Below are positions 55,708 to 64,000 of a DNA stretch of 64,000 nucleotides, piece by piece. Below the pieces are notes generated by a model. It was given only the letters and a program-made list of their open reading frames with translations. It had not been told where the DNA came from and ran no database searches. Within the stretch, counting starts at the first letter, position 1. Every line of letters begins with the position of its first letter. The translations under genes and the position numbers were made by a program. Source of the DNA: Cristatella mucedo (lineage: Eukaryota; Bryozoa; Phylactolaemata; Cristatellidae); NCBI GenBank assembly GCA_009760855.2, contig WPIO01000049.1, positions 1,119,501 to 1,183,500 of the forward strand, read 5' to 3'.

Positions 55708-57720
55708 TGTGTGTGTGTGCGCATGCGTGCGTGCGTGGTGCCGACCCAAAAAATGTTTGCACCAGCAATGGCCCTTTACTTTTTGAGTTCTGCTGAGTGT
55801 GTGTGTTTCCTAATAACTTAACCAACTACCCTATTTTACCGTGTAGAAGCCCTCCTTTTCCCAAAATTGGGGTCAGATAATAAAGAGGGGGCTTACATAT
55901 GGAAGGTTGCTTTTTGCTTTAACATTTTTCTAAACAACATACCTTATTTGAATGCATTTCCCTTATTTGAGTGCATTTTGAATGCATTTTGGCATTTCAA
56001 ATGCAATGGACGGAATGAAGATGACAGTCTATGAAGAGAGTGGCAACGACAATGATGATAATGGAGTTTCCACTAACTTACAAGCATGTGATAACAACGA
56101 GTAAGGTATGGAGGGTATCATCACCATTTCTAATGCAGAGGATAGAGATAGGGACGTGACATGAGTGATTATTATTTTAGTTTTGATATTGTTCAGTTCA
56201 ATAAGTTTTTGTTAAAAAGACATGTTTTCCAAAATATTGGTTCACAAATTTGGGGCTTATTTGTTGGGGCTTATACACGATGAAATACGGTTATTTTTGA
56301 GTACTTGGCAAAATGTATTTTCTATCAAATGTTATACACTAGAGCTCATAAGATTCGCTCTGTGTCGTATCGTTGACGTTTTAATGGGTTGAAGTCGGAA
56401 ATCTCAACCCCCGGAACCATTAGAATTATCACTCCACGAGTCGCACGACCAGGTAAACATGACCAGCCTTCTGCAGCAAATCGCACACGAAAGTCTGGAT
56501 GCAAGTGCAAGCCTTCTGGGTACCACTCGGCTTGGCCATTTTAGGTTAAGAGGCTCCCGGCGGTAAGCAGGTAAGCTCAACCGAAGATGGCCGGATTTTC
56601 AAAGCTCTCGTAGAGCCCGAAGGGTACCCTCCTCGCATTGAAAAACGACGATTATTCTAATCGAGCGATTTCGAGGAAGATTGGTATTACCGAAGCGGCA
56701 ATTAGGTAAAATTTGAAGAGGCTCAAACAGACCGGATCGACGATTCGCCGGATCGGGAGCAGTAGGTGTCACTGCACGTCGATACGCCAGGACCGGTAGG
56801 TGATAGTGGCAGCAATGCTGAGCAGGTTAACAAAATCATTGCAAATTAAGAAAGAAGTGGAGCTCTCAAGGATTACTGTCGGCAAAAGAACGATCAGGAA
56901 GAGGCTCGCCGAGCAGGTCCAGAGTTGCCAAGAGGAAGCTGCTACATAGCGTCTCGTACAAGCGTAGGAGGCTTGCTTCCGCCCGTAAGAAATACTGGCA
57001 CTGGACCCTAGCTGATTGGAGCAGAGTTCTATGGACTGAAGAATCTAAGTTCACCCTCTTTGCTACCTCTCGAGGCACTCAGCGAGTGCAGAGACAAAAT
57101 GAGGAAGCATAGCTAATGTTTGTCTCCAAAAGATGGCGAAATACGGTGGTGGTGGGATAACGGCGCGGGATTGCTTTAGCGCTGCTGGCATAGGGAGCTC
57201 TCACCAGGTGCAGGGGATAATAAATGCAAAACGCTACTTGGGACATTGCTGAGAATGTCGGTATTCCGTCAGCTCACCGCATAAGTGGTTTCGATTTTTT
57301 TGAGCCGGCACTGTACGTCTGCTGTGCTGTCTAGCCTCGATTTTCTTCTCGACTCTCTTCATTTTCATTTTTTTCTCTCGTCTGCTCTGTCTAGCTGCCC
57401 TACATCGTGCGACTCGTGAGTAATTTTATACCGTGCTGCACCTGTAGGCAGACGATGCGTTTTGCCTGCAGTAGCAGCTGCCCTAGAACTGCCTGTGGAC
57501 AGGAGTGAGCGGAAAGCGGAGTGAGCTGCAACGTCCATGCACGCCTTGTCAAGTCATGCAATTTATTGTTTGGCTTGCAGATGAATCGGGTGAGGTAGAC
57601 ATTGAGTCCTTTCACGATCAGGCCGGAGCTGCCGCACATGGATCGATTGGAGCATCGACCGCTCGACATGCAAGTGCGTACTCTCTTCTCGCTGGTCTCC
57701 GGCCTCTGCTTGCTCTCTGA
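39426..57720 (+). CDS. bap18: BAP18 chromatin complex subunit (C17orf49 homologue), gene model
   Basis: Five exons: 39426-39447, 41926-42020, 43280-43378, 50053-50153 and 57581-57720. All junctions are in phase except for an apparent extra base in exon 1. BAP18 is a small nuclear protein with one SANT domain, found with NURF and MLL-type complexes that read H3K4me3. The recognisable blocks are VGDIFTTAGAAFTRLGELT (exon 2), the SANT-like KWTDEEIEMLRSAVKKFGED (exon 3), SQIKAQLKRKV (exon 4) and a VDIES element before the end (exon 5). Predicted length is about 151 residues against about 172 in human; the Pro/Ser linker between the helical part and the C-terminus is shorter. Introns total about 18 kb and carry at least seven transposon fragments. 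Confidence 0.85.
40728..40880 (-). mobile_element. LINE 3' end
   Basis: AATAATACATTTGATATAGC, hairpin complement, TTTGCTGCAAAGGAAGCACG. Confidence 0.8.
41926..42020 (+). CDS. bap18: BAP18 exon 2
   Basis: Acceptor TTTGTCTTTCAG, 31 codons plus two bases, donor AATGG/GTGAGT. VGDIFTTAGAAFTRLGELTL followed by SLHPATDS is an unambiguous match to the conserved BAP18 N-terminal block (human VGEIFSAAGAAFTKLGELTM). Confidence 0.95.
42137..42850 (-). mobile_element. LINE 3' end with C-terminal coding remnant, in BAP18 intron 2
   Basis: (TAA)n, 3' hairpin and 3' UTR, then on the minus strand decayed coding sequence corresponding to the HWLPV...YLSD region of the 14925 copy. Confidence 0.8.
43280..43378 (+). 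CDS. bap18: BAP18 exon 3, SANT domain
   Basis: Acceptor CTTTTTTTCTTAG, then G, 32 codons and GT, donor GTAAGG. KWTDEEIEMLRSAVKKFGED then LNKISDIIKNKT is the first part of the SANT/Myb-like fold of BAP18 (human KWTETEIEMLRAAVKRFGDD). The exon is AT-rich, unlike the GC-rich exons of the other genes here. Confidence 0.95.
44262..45910 (-). mobile_element. LINE (L2/CR1 clade) with broken reverse transcriptase, in BAP18 intron 3
   Basis: Minus strand, in element order: LSSYLNKGRKNS...VPAPFKKAAVRSLLKK (fingers), LLLERLSSRLGIAGTALQWL then RSYLSGRLQ, GIPPGSVLGLVLF, FHFYADDTQL (catalytic FYADD box), LKLNDDKT, then the C-terminal SLTFRS-equivalent and 3' UTR. Frames change several times and stops intervene, so the element is dead. 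It is the longest LINE copy in the window. Length about 1.65 kb, 5'-truncated before the endonuclease domain. Confidence 0.88.
45905..45962 (+). mobile_element. Short LINE/SINE tail in opposite orientation
   Basis: CCTAGAAAGAGATTTAGCTC...TGTGTTATTATTG directly abutting the truncated 5' end of the minus-strand LINE. Confidence 0.55.
46915..47065 (-). mobile_element. SINE family 2
   Basis: AAGAGAACTTAATCTCTTTC, GGGCTCGAGCCCACGATCTT, AAGCACCTTAACCCCTGGGC. Confidence 0.8.
47395..48065 (-). mobile_element. Second LINE fragment, reverse transcriptase region
   Basis: On the minus strand: RVRKLDILFDDPSAFTS, TRSLFKIRDNLPRWL and, further on, a decayed G-x-S-Y-G-S-I-L-G-P-S type motif. The V-R-x-L-D/G-I-L-F-D segment is found downstream of the catalytic box in non-LTR reverse transcriptases. 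It differs from the L2-like copies, so a second family. Confidence 0.65.
48168..48243 (+). repeat. (GT)n microsatellite
   Basis: About 75 bp of TG with one TTTG interruption. Confidence 0.97.
48290..48395 (-). mobile_element. SINE family 2
   Basis: TCACTCTAAAGGAACTTACG, CTCTTCACATATGCTG, CCAGCCCACGACCTCGGTCG. Confidence 0.65.
49389..49764. repeat. GCA-rich trinucleotide region with open frames on both strands
   Basis: Irregular AGC/GCA units from about 49436 to 49600 give Ala-rich frames on both strands (minus AAAAFAYVAIFEAAAYAA; plus VASVAIAAAAYTAEPASAEE). It sits in BAP18 intron 3 without obvious splice sites in the right phase, so it is treated as a repeat, not an exon. Confidence 0.6.
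50053..50153 (+). CDS. bap18: BAP18 exon 4
   Basis: Acceptor GCTCCCTTTTAG, 1+99+1 bases, donor GCCG/GTGAGT. GT+C completes Val of the SANT block, followed by SQIKAQLKRKVLEEGG (human AQIKATVKRKVYEDSG) and a basic GDTPAKRLRPA segment, probably the nuclear localisation part. Confidence 0.9.
50201..50393 (+). repeat. (GA/GACA)n microsatellite
   Basis: About 190 bp starting 47 bp after the exon 4 donor. Confidence 0.97.
50821..50954 (+). CDS. bap18: Possible alternative terminal exon of BAP18
   Basis: A very good acceptor (TTCATTTTTCATTGCAG) is followed by 43 codons in the phase that exon 4 requires (G+AA gives Glu, then MLDDRVNGCKEN...) and a TGA at 50952-50954. It would replace the VDIES end by an unrelated tail. 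Chance is possible: the peptide has no known match and the following 3' UTR has no clear poly(A) signal. Confidence 0.25.
50960..52230 (+). other. BAP18 intron 4, mostly unrecognised
   Basis: Contains a diverged family-1 SINE at 51478-51610; otherwise nothing recognised. Confidence 0.5.
51478..51610 (-). mobile_element. SINE family 1, diverged
   Basis: TTAGCTGATTTAATAGCCTC, GAAGAGCCTTTGCAGCTATT, ACTTGAACCC. Confidence 0.55.
52235..52400 (+). mobile_element. SINE family 2
   Basis: GGCCCAGTGGTCAAGGTGCT, GAGCTCGAGCCCCGTGG, GCGCCTGAATAGAGATTAAG tail. A poly-G interruption lies at about 52291. Confidence 0.85.
52555..52645 (+). mobile_element. LINE 3' tail
   Basis: TTTGCAGCAAATGTAGAGCG, hairpin and (TTA)n. 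Confidence 0.8.
53245..53510 (+). repeat. (CCCT)n with poly-C
   Basis: About 265 bp of CCCT/CCT units with C runs of 9-20; frames of Ser/Pro/Leu are artefacts. Likely hard to assemble. Confidence 0.97.
54195..54775 (+). mobile_element. LINE (L2/CR1) C-terminus and 3' UTR
   Basis: SLTFRSLHSSAPAYLSDLLP and FGDRAFSSSAPKAMNSL, then 3' UTR and a decayed hairpin; homologous along its whole length to 14925-15487. Confidence 0.88.
55634..55737 (+). repeat. (GT)n microsatellite
   Basis: About 100 bp of GT ending in GCGTGC units. Confidence 0.97.
55829..56290. mobile_element. Non-autonomous DNA transposon with ~24-bp terminal inverted repeats
   Basis: The left end 55829-55852 and the reverse complement of 56267-56290 agree at 20 of 24 positions and share the core CGTGTA(G/T)AAGCCC. 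The 460-bp interior has no transposase. Lies in BAP18 intron 4. The superfamily is not assigned. Confidence 0.6.
56560..57320 (+). mobile_element. Degenerate Tc1/mariner-type transposon
   Basis: A frame near 56988-57107 reads WHWTLADWSRVLWTEESKF, then TLFATSR, matching the Tc1 transposase W-x-x-V-L-W-(S/T)-(D/E)-E-S-K-F block with the second catalytic acidic residue. The next block, GGGGITARDCFSAAGIG, follows in another frame. Upstream TGSTIRRIGSSR resembles the end of the DNA-binding domain. Multiple stops and frame changes: dead copy. The right end may be TTTGAGCCGGCACTGTA at about 57299-57315, 265 bp before BAP18 exon 5. Confidence 0.7.
57581..57720 (+). CDS. bap18: BAP18 exon 5, C-terminus
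   Basis: Acceptor TTGTTTGGCTTGCAG; G+AT gives Asp, then ESGEVDIESFHDQAG and about 30 further residues to TGA at 57718. The acidic VDIE element matches the human C-terminal VVDIEGL. The last 25 residues have no counterpart I recognise, so an earlier exon end is possible. Confidence 0.75.
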
Positions 57721-58223
57721 GGCCTCGAAAGTTCTTTCGCTCATTCGTGGAATTAATTTGTTTCCGTCGCTTAGTGCTTTCATGATGTTGCTTATAAATC
57801 GTGCCATTTGTGGGCCATCTGGATTATTCGGAATGGAGGCCCAGCAAACGCTTAGTTTTTACCTAAAGGCAGTGCTTCTTTGGCAACAGCTCGGCCGTGC
57901 ATTGCAGGCTCGTACGCCGTGGAAGTCACTACCTGGCACCAAATCCTTGAGCGATGCGCTGTTGTTGTCTTTGCTGCTGCTGCCCATCCTGTCACCTGTC
58001 ATCATCCTGTCACCTCTTCCGATTCCTTCAGACTGACTGCTCCGTGACCTCGCTCACTCGTGGCAGTGCGGGCGAGGGCAGAGTGGGTGCAGTGCGCATG
58101 TCCGCTGGCCATCCTCTGGCAGCAAGCTTCGGAAAAGTGCGCTTGCGCACACCTCTCCTACCTGCGGCATCCTCGTTCTTAGCCGTGAGATGCTCGAAGC
58201 CTGCTGTGTTGCCGTCGTGCCCG

Positions 58224-58286
58224 TCAGGTTGATGTCGATGCGAAGTCCGACTCCTCGGTGCTACCGTCAGCCAGTGACTGCGGGGC
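58224..58286 (-). CDS. Possible minus-strand terminal exon
   Basis: Read on the minus strand: branch-like CTAAT, acceptor AATCGCAG, then 20 codons (APQSLADG..., ending ESDFASTST) and TGA. A Ser/Thr/acidic C-terminus is plausible but very short; the plus strand is also open here. Confidence 0.2.
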   Translation of the reverse strand, partial: APQSLADGSTEESDFASTST

Positions 58287-58570
58287 CTGCGATTAGCAAT
58301 GCTGCGAGGGCGACGACCGTCCCAGCCGATTGCGGCAGCTTCAGTCTGCTGCCACCGAAGCACTCTCGAGAACATGGTCTTCAGCCGGGCTTCACCGGAG
58401 CGCCTGTCTCGTCGTCGCTCGTTTAAAAAGAGCGGAGGAGCGTGTCCTATAGGAGAGCTTCGTCCAGTTGTCCCGTTCCAAGGTCGTCAAAGCTCGACCT
58501 TCGTATTTGGTTGCATCACGCAGCCAGATCTTTTCTTTTTTACGAAGGCAAGCGTATCGTGGCCATGCGC

Positions 58571-59169
58571 TCAGCAGCACAGCTTACCGTTTTGGCTATG
58601 TAAGCTCATGAGTCGAACTCGTTTTTTCGTACCGTTGTGGCAATGAGCCTGCACATGCACCTGCACCAGCACCGTAAGCGCCTTCAGCGCTGCGTCCGAA
58701 TCGATAGTGCACTCCAGCTGGTTGCTTGCATTGCGTTGTATCTTTTGCTTTAGGTCTCCTGTGAAGTTCATTCTCAGATGGCTTCACATTTTGTAAGACT
58801 AAATTTCTGCTAGCCTGAACTGCTCCTGATAGGCAGGCATTGGTAGGCAGACTGCCAAGACCCTTATCGTCTGACATGGTGTAGAGGTTTTCCAAAAGCA
58901 CAGCGTTGGAATTCGCTTGAACCTTGACTTGCCTTTCTATCATGCGCATGGTTTCGAGTGCCGTATGAGTAGCTCGGCCAGCAGCAGCTCGGCGTCCAGT
59001 GGTTGATTGCATCACTGCTTTGCTGCGTGGTGATGGCACTGCTGCTGTCGGGGCGGCGCCTCACTGGGGCTACGTAGCTCAGCTTATGGTTGAACTGGAA
59101 ATTGTATTGCCACTTTAATTCGTCCTGTGGCAGTCTGAACTTGGGAAAGCCTCTGCCCTGCCGCCTCAT
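58571..59169 (-). pseudogene. Coding-like sequence broken over three frames
   Basis: Successive segments on the minus strand look like protein but lie in three different frames: FPKFRLPQDELKWQYNFQFN and YVAPVRRRPDSSSA (59140-59000), then LETMRMIERQVKVQANSN and LLENLYTMSDDKGLGSLP (58955-58790), then DLKQKIQRNASNQLECTIDS (58755-58590). No splice sites were found that would join them cleanly. I do not recognise the family. A decayed processed copy, a mobile-element ORF or sequencing indels in a real gene would all fit. Confidence 0.35.
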
Positions 59170-59249
59170 TTGAACCGAGCAACTTGATTCGGTGACGTAA
59201 GCAGGAAGTTGGACAGCTGCACCTTGTGATTAGGGCTCCTCACTCAGTT

Positions 59250-60500
59250 GCAGCCTAGCATTGAATCGAGTACAAAACACATCTTGCTGTTTGCAAACGT
59301 CATGATCTCTGAAGCCAACGAAATTCGCTGTATTTTGAAGAGCACGTGTATTTTGAAGAGGCTAGCTCTTTTACGTTGGTGATTCACCTTGACCAGCCTT
59401 GGTTGTTTGATCACAGGAAACCCTGAAATGGCAGGCTCGGTCCGTCTTATAATTGTCTTTCTTTCAGGCTGCAACTGAAACCGTATCATAAGATTCCAAG
59501 GACAAAGTAGGAATATTGCATTGTGGTTGGGGCTTAACTCAGCTAAAGATGGTGAGCTTTAAAAGGTTTGCAAGTGACGATTTGTAAAAAAGGTCGTGAT
59601 GCAGGAGCAGGGGTTATTTAATGTGAGCGCGAAGAAGCTGGGTAGAAAAGCCAGTAAGACAGGGTGCAGCTTCTGCCTGGCAGCCAGCGGTTACCCGAAC
59701 CTGTAAGCCCTGGGATGCTTGCTCACAGCCGCCTTGCTAAGAGCCAGAGATACCACTGTTTCTGACAAACTTTAGTGGGTTTCCCAGTGCATTCCGGCTT
59801 AGGCCCGGGCTGGATGGGCTATCGCTGAATTTGAGAACGAAGCTGTTACGTGTGTATAGAGGCACATGTCGATTCTGCTGGGAGGACAAGACGCCGTGAG
59901 AAAGTCGATGCCATTCATTGTTTAGGGACCTATAGACTAACGTGCAGGTATACTTTTATAAATTAACTATAAGGTTGCTGTATATTTCTCGTCACGAATG
60001 CAAGGTAGTTATTACATATTAAGTGAGCTCTGTAATGTAATGCCCGAAGAGGATTTACTGAGGATTGTGAATTTCCGAGTGTTTCTTGTGGTCTGCTAGT
60101 AAGATTCAATCCCAAGGCCAACTCGTATGACTTTCGGTTAGCAATTTTTTCTGCTTTATGACAAAGTAAAAGTCGTCAAAACCACGGAGTTGTGGTTCTG
60201 CTTCAAAACGCATCTTGCAAGGACCTGGCGATTTTTGCTAAAATTCGCCAACAGTTTATGGTCGATTGAGTCGTGTCAGCTTATGCTGAGCATTAGCTAC
60301 TTTCGGGTGAACTACGTCTAAGCAGTTCAGAACCTCTACTGGCGCGCGAGCATGCCTGGCAGGAGTGTGTCGGTCCAATCTGGACTAAAGTCGCGCTTGA
60401 TCAAAAGGAAGGGTATCGATGCAGGACATTCAGAAGACGAAGCTAAGAGTATGCTGAGCTCGCCACGATTTTGGTGTATATTGTTCTGACTCGAATCGTT
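59250..60500 (+). other. Intergenic or intronic, nothing recognised
   Basis: No repeat family or framed exon recognised in about 1.2 kb. Confidence 0.45.
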
Positions 60501-60504
60501 TAGC

Positions 60505-60745
60505 CATACCTTGTACTAACCTCAAAATCTTTGGGAGACCGTGCCTTTAGTTCCTATGCCCCCAAAGCCTGGACCTCTATACCGACGCACGTCACAACGT
60601 TCCCTGACATGACATTTAAAAACAAGCTTAATGCGGATGTTACCACCGAACATTTGGTAATGCTTTATATGCAGCATCTATAAAGTGCCTAGAGAGAGAT
60701 TGAGTTCTCTGATGGCACTATACTAATTTATTATTGTTATTATTG
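60505..60745 (+). mobile_element. LINE C-terminal fragment with internal deletion
   Basis: LKIFGRP-like and AFSSYAPKAWTS coding remnant, then directly the hairpin AAAGTGCCTAGAGAGAGATT and TTATTGTTATTATTG. Confidence 0.75.
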
Positions 60746-60914
60746 AAATCACTGGTAGTCAAAAGGCCGAGGTTTTTAGACTTAACCTTAGACGGCACTT
60801 TAAATTTGTTTTCTCGTCGTCATCAGAATAGATGAATGTCAGTCAGCTAGCACGGCGGACTTGGACAGGTCGCTTGGCGACGAGGCTCGGTAGTTCCGCC
60901 ATGGCTCGCGATAG

Positions 60915-61404
60915 AAAGCGTACGAAATGTATCGAATTGTGAACATGCTGCGGCAGGTGACGTCGGGCCAACAGGAAAAGGGCCATGCAGGTTTCTGAGA
61001 TAGGGTTTGCTTGTATAAACCTGTCACGATGAACAGCTTGTGCAGAAGGTTGCTCTGAGATAATCGCGCGAGTATGAATTGATCAGCACTACGATTCGAT
61101 ACTGAAGCGTTCTGTTTGCCTCTACGAGAAGCTAGGCGAGCTGCAGGCGGCGCTGGAGGCAATCTGCTCGACGCCGGCCGGCCCTATTGAGTACTGGAGG
61201 AGCCGGCTTCTTCCTGCAGCACCCTTCTTTGTAGGTGGCATGGAGGAGGGCTCGAGAGAGAGCCCCCAAAGCTCTCACCGGTCGGCTACGCCGGTGCCCT
61301 CGTCCAAAACCCTCGACGCTCTACCGGTCGTTTCGGGCTCAGTCCGCTCGCTCGAGTGTCAAAATGTGGTACCGAAAGGCAGTCGCAGACGTGTCACACC
61401 TTGA
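60915..61404 (+). CDS. Unassigned gene, last two exons
   Basis: Exon 60915-60956 (acceptor CTCGCGATAG, KAYEMYRIVNMLRQ, donor CAG/GTGACG) joins in phase 0 to exon 61087-61404 (acceptor GAATTGATCAG). The latter encodes HYDSILKRSVCLYEKLGELQ, a helical part containing IEYWRSRLLP, then a Ser/Pro-rich tail (ESPQSSHRSATPVPSSK) ending GSRRRVTP and TGA. The change from helical to disordered C-terminus and the in-phase splice signals argue for a real terminal exon. No family is recognised. The minus strand across 60839-61162 is also open (107 codons) and is a competing reading. Confidence 0.4.
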
Positions 61405-61445
61405 AAACAAATTTTTGAAGCTCCAAAAAGATTACCTAGTCGTAC

Positions 61446-61585
61446 GGTTGGTCCAGCGGTTAAGGTGCTCGCCCCGACTAAGGTCTGGCTGAGGTCGTGG
61501 GCTCGAGCCCTGAGGCATATGTGAAGCGCCTGGATAGAGATTTAGTTCTCTTGGGGCGCTATACAAATGAATTATTTATTTATTT
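61446..61585 (+). mobile_element. SINE family 2
   Basis: Best-preserved copy: TTGGTCCAGCGGTTAAGGTG, GTGGGCTCGAGCCCTGAGG, GCGCCTGGATAGAGATTTAG, TTGGGGCGCTATACAAATGA and (TTTA)n. It abuts a minus-strand tail remnant at about 61586-61645. Confidence 0.88.
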
Positions 61586-61649
61586 GTATAGCCCCCCCCC
61601 CACAGAGAGCTTAATCTTGTGTAGGCACTTTACTTGTGTTGTAGTCAGT

Positions 61650-62640
61650 TCTAGGAACTATCGAGGTCACCTGGCAGATGCTCTACCTGGGATTCGGCAG
61701 TGCCGTGACGGAGCTCTGGGTGGGCGCTGAGTCGGAGCTGCGACTGAGCCGGAGCTGCGAGTGCTGGCGAGCGAATCGCACGCCATTAGTTGTGAAGCCA
61801 GCTCGAAGTTCGACCGTTCGGTCCCCGACTGCTAGTTTCGAGACGACACTAAAAAGCAGTGGTCACAGTGGACAATGGCTTAACGTGTGGCATCTGGCGG
61901 GTGCTATGCATTCCGACGGACCGGCTTCCACTCCGACAGATGCAGATTCATAGAAGTGGTGCGGTCTTTCGAGCAAACGGCGTCTGCCGCTTAGCAAATA
62001 TGTAATTAAACGAGGGCAGGTGAGTTTCGGCCGCAGCGTCCACTTGTCGATCAGAAGCTGGCCTCGTGAATGCAAGAAAAGATTGCGACCGCGTGTGAGC
62101 TGAGCCCCGAATTTGTTGTGCATTGATACCGCTGATTTCCGGGCTACCCCAGATTGCCGATATAGTTTACTCTATTCTCGCAGACCCTCGACTAATCTAG
62201 GCGTTCCACCTGGCAGCTGCTAAACACGCCAGTCGTGAGCCGGATTCAGAATTGTTTGATTGGGTTAAATGCTATTGACTTGGCAAGAAGACAAATGGTT
62301 CGCAGACGACTGCAATGGCTAGTCCAGTCATTCGATTAGTCGGTTCTTTAAAAAAAATTTAATGAGGTTCATAGAGTACCTATTATTGTGTACTGTGCGG
62401 TCAAGCGAAAGGCTAGTTTGCAGGCGAGAGCTAATTACCACAAGGCAGTCATTTTACCAAATTCCAGCCAATCAAAGAACGAATTACGACGAGCCAATCG
62501 TAGCCTCGAAGGCGCAGCAGCAGACTGGGGTGATAGGCCAGGGTCAGAGAAAGTTGCAGCGAACAGTTCATAATGGACCTCAAAGCCCTTGCAAAGCAGT
62601 AACGGGCGGGGATTTCCTCTGAGAGCCCAGAGCAGCTCGT
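61650..62640 (+). other. Intergenic, nothing firm
   Basis: GC-richer stretch at 61660-61960 with short frames on the plus strand (MLYLGFGSAVTELW before a GTGGGC donor-like site) but no phase-consistent partner. Confidence 0.3.
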
Positions 62641-62689
62641 CCGAGCGTGGCGACTCCGAAGGCACGACCAATCGGAAATGGCACTTGAC

Positions 62690-62850
62690 TAAGGCTGCGC
62701 CCTAGTCAAGGGTTATTTCAGCGGCTATTTAAGCGGCCAGACATCGCAGCCGGCGACGGGCACAGCTTCGGCTACGCTCCGCTAAAATAATAAATATCCT
62801 TCGCCAATAAACCTAGCCGAGCCACCAGCCGGTCAGGTTCGCTCCCAATT
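62690..62850 (+). promoter_or_regulatory. LTR-like promoter and poly(A) signals
   Basis: CTATTTAAG at 62726-62734 is followed by AATAAA at 62789 and 62806, a spacing seen in compact long terminal repeats. No paired copy or target duplication is visible. Confidence 0.25.
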
Positions 62851-62990
62851 GCTATAATAATAATAATAATACATGTGTTATATAGTGCCATCAGAGAACT
62901 CAAATCTCTTTCTGGGAACTTTGCTTTTGCTGAACAGGAAGCACGATCGTATGATTAGCGGTAGCATGCTCAATGAGCGAGCATAACGTG
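62851..62990 (-). mobile_element. LINE 3' end
   Basis: (ATA)n, hairpin complement, GAACAGGAAGCACGATCG and CATGCTCAAT. Confidence 0.8.
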
Positions 62991-63319
62991 ATTAGAGGGC
63001 TGTGATCCGAGGATAGAGCCAGCTTGTCAATGAGAGTTTGGCTTGCGTAAGCTTCGCTTCTTAATCCGGCGAGCCCGAACCGAGGCTAGCTACGGAGAGA
63101 GAGCGAAAGCAAAACGCGAATTACCCTCGACGGCCATTTAAAGCTCTGCTGCGGGAGCGGCATTCGCACAAGATTGGGGACTTCGTAGCAGGATGACTTG
63201 CTAATGATCACAATAATGACAAGAACAATAATAGCTATGACATTCGCTTGGCGCCCAAATCGAACTAAATCTCGCTCTCTGCACTTTGAATACGCGCCGT
63301 AGGAAGCTTGTTGATTGGT

Positions 63320-64000
63320 TAATAATAATAATAATAATAATAATAATGCACTTGATAAAGCGCCCTCAGAGAACTCAATCTCTCTCTAGGCGCTTTACAT
63401 TTGCTGCAAAGGGAAATGCAATTGAATAGTGAGTAATATCATGCTTGATAAACAAACAAAATAAATAACATGGCTAGGGTGACATGCACAGGGTCAGCAT
63501 ACAAATGTGGTTAGTGGCAGCATGCACAGTGTCGGCACGCTTAAGCACATGAATGACGAATCACAGGGACCCACTAAATGCTGTCCTAAATAGGTGTTTT
63601 TAAGTTCTTTTTAAATGTGGTCAAGTCAGGGGACGCTCTGACGCAAGTCAGGAGGGAGTTCCAGGCTTTGGGAGCATACGAACTAAATGCACGGTCTCCA
63701 AAGGATTTGAGGTTTGTACGAGGAAGTGGTAGACTGTTGGATTCCGAAAAGCGGGTGGTACAATGCTTGGCCTGGCGGGGAAGTAGATCTGAGAGATAGG
63801 CTGGAGCCATAGAATGAAGTGACCTAAAAGTGAGCGACAAAACCTTGAAGTCAATCCGTTGCTTGACTGGTAGCCAGTGCAGGTCGGCGAGAAGTGGTGC
63901 GATGTGGCAACAGTGACGCTCACGTCAGACAACCCTAGCTGCAGAGTTTTGCACCAGCTGCAATCGTCTGATCGTACATGCCGGTAGGCCAGTAAGCAGT
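63320..64000 (-). mobile_element. LINE (L2/CR1) 3' part, running off the window
   Basis: Minus strand from the right: reverse-transcriptase C-terminal coding sequence (SLTFRSLHSMAPAYLSDLLP, FGDRAFSSYAPKAWNSLL), 3' UTR, hairpin and (TTA)n at 63320-63348. Coding sequence is open for 85 codons, so this is one of the younger copies. Confidence 0.9.

Noticed and set aside
58299-58646. 115-codon plus-strand frame (ASPERLSRRRSFKKS...)
   Set aside because: Attractive phosphosite-like composition, but no splice partners or known family, and the opposite strand is also open; left unassigned.

Overview
The window is animal nuclear DNA. Coding sequence is split into short exons with GT/AG boundaries and compatible phases, introns run to several kb, and the rest is microsatellites, non-LTR retrotransposon fragments, tRNA-derived SINEs and DNA-transposon remnants. 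The best-recognised genes are an angiopoietin-like (ANGPTL7-like) fibrinogen-domain protein and the chromatin factor BAP18. Together with L2/CR1-type LINEs these suggest a chordate, probably an early-branching vertebrate. That placement is inference; the sequence does not name the species.

Layout. (1) 1-700: a minus-strand ankyrin-repeat exon lies head-to-head with the first exon of a plus-strand gene; their candidate ATGs overlap inside one CATG. (2) 642-10520: a plus-strand gene chained from exons at about 642, 1766, 2033, 2553 (low-complexity exon with two LWK motifs), 5454 and 9769, ending in a TPVRRS-type C-terminus like the CKAP2 family, followed by a poly(A) signal. (3) 10.5-23 kb: repeat-rich, with LINE and SINE pieces, an Asp/Ser minisatellite reading frame, a 105-bp perfect tandem duplication and a 2.66-kb element of order A-B-A'-B' with TG...CA ends and a CAAT target duplication, then a GC-rich stretch. 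(4) 23271-35463: the ANGPTL7-like gene, plus strand, signal peptide, coiled coil and a fibrinogen domain over three exons. (5) 38.9-57.7 kb: BAP18, plus strand, five exons over 18 kb. Its introns hold LINE, SINE, DNA-transposon and satellite insertions, including a broken reverse transcriptase. (6) 57.8-64 kb: unassigned coding-like sequence on both strands (a three-frame broken minus-strand sequence, a plus-strand terminal exon near 61.1 kb), then SINE and LINE copies to the window edge.

The genes are not an operon or pathway; they are neighbours on a chromosome. The strongest unusual points are the compound inverted element at 17.6-20.2 kb, the apparent one-base insertion in BAP18 exon 1, the paired loss of two cysteines in the fibrinogen domain, the overlapping divergent start codons near 642, and a 3' hairpin tail shared by the LINEs and SINEs.
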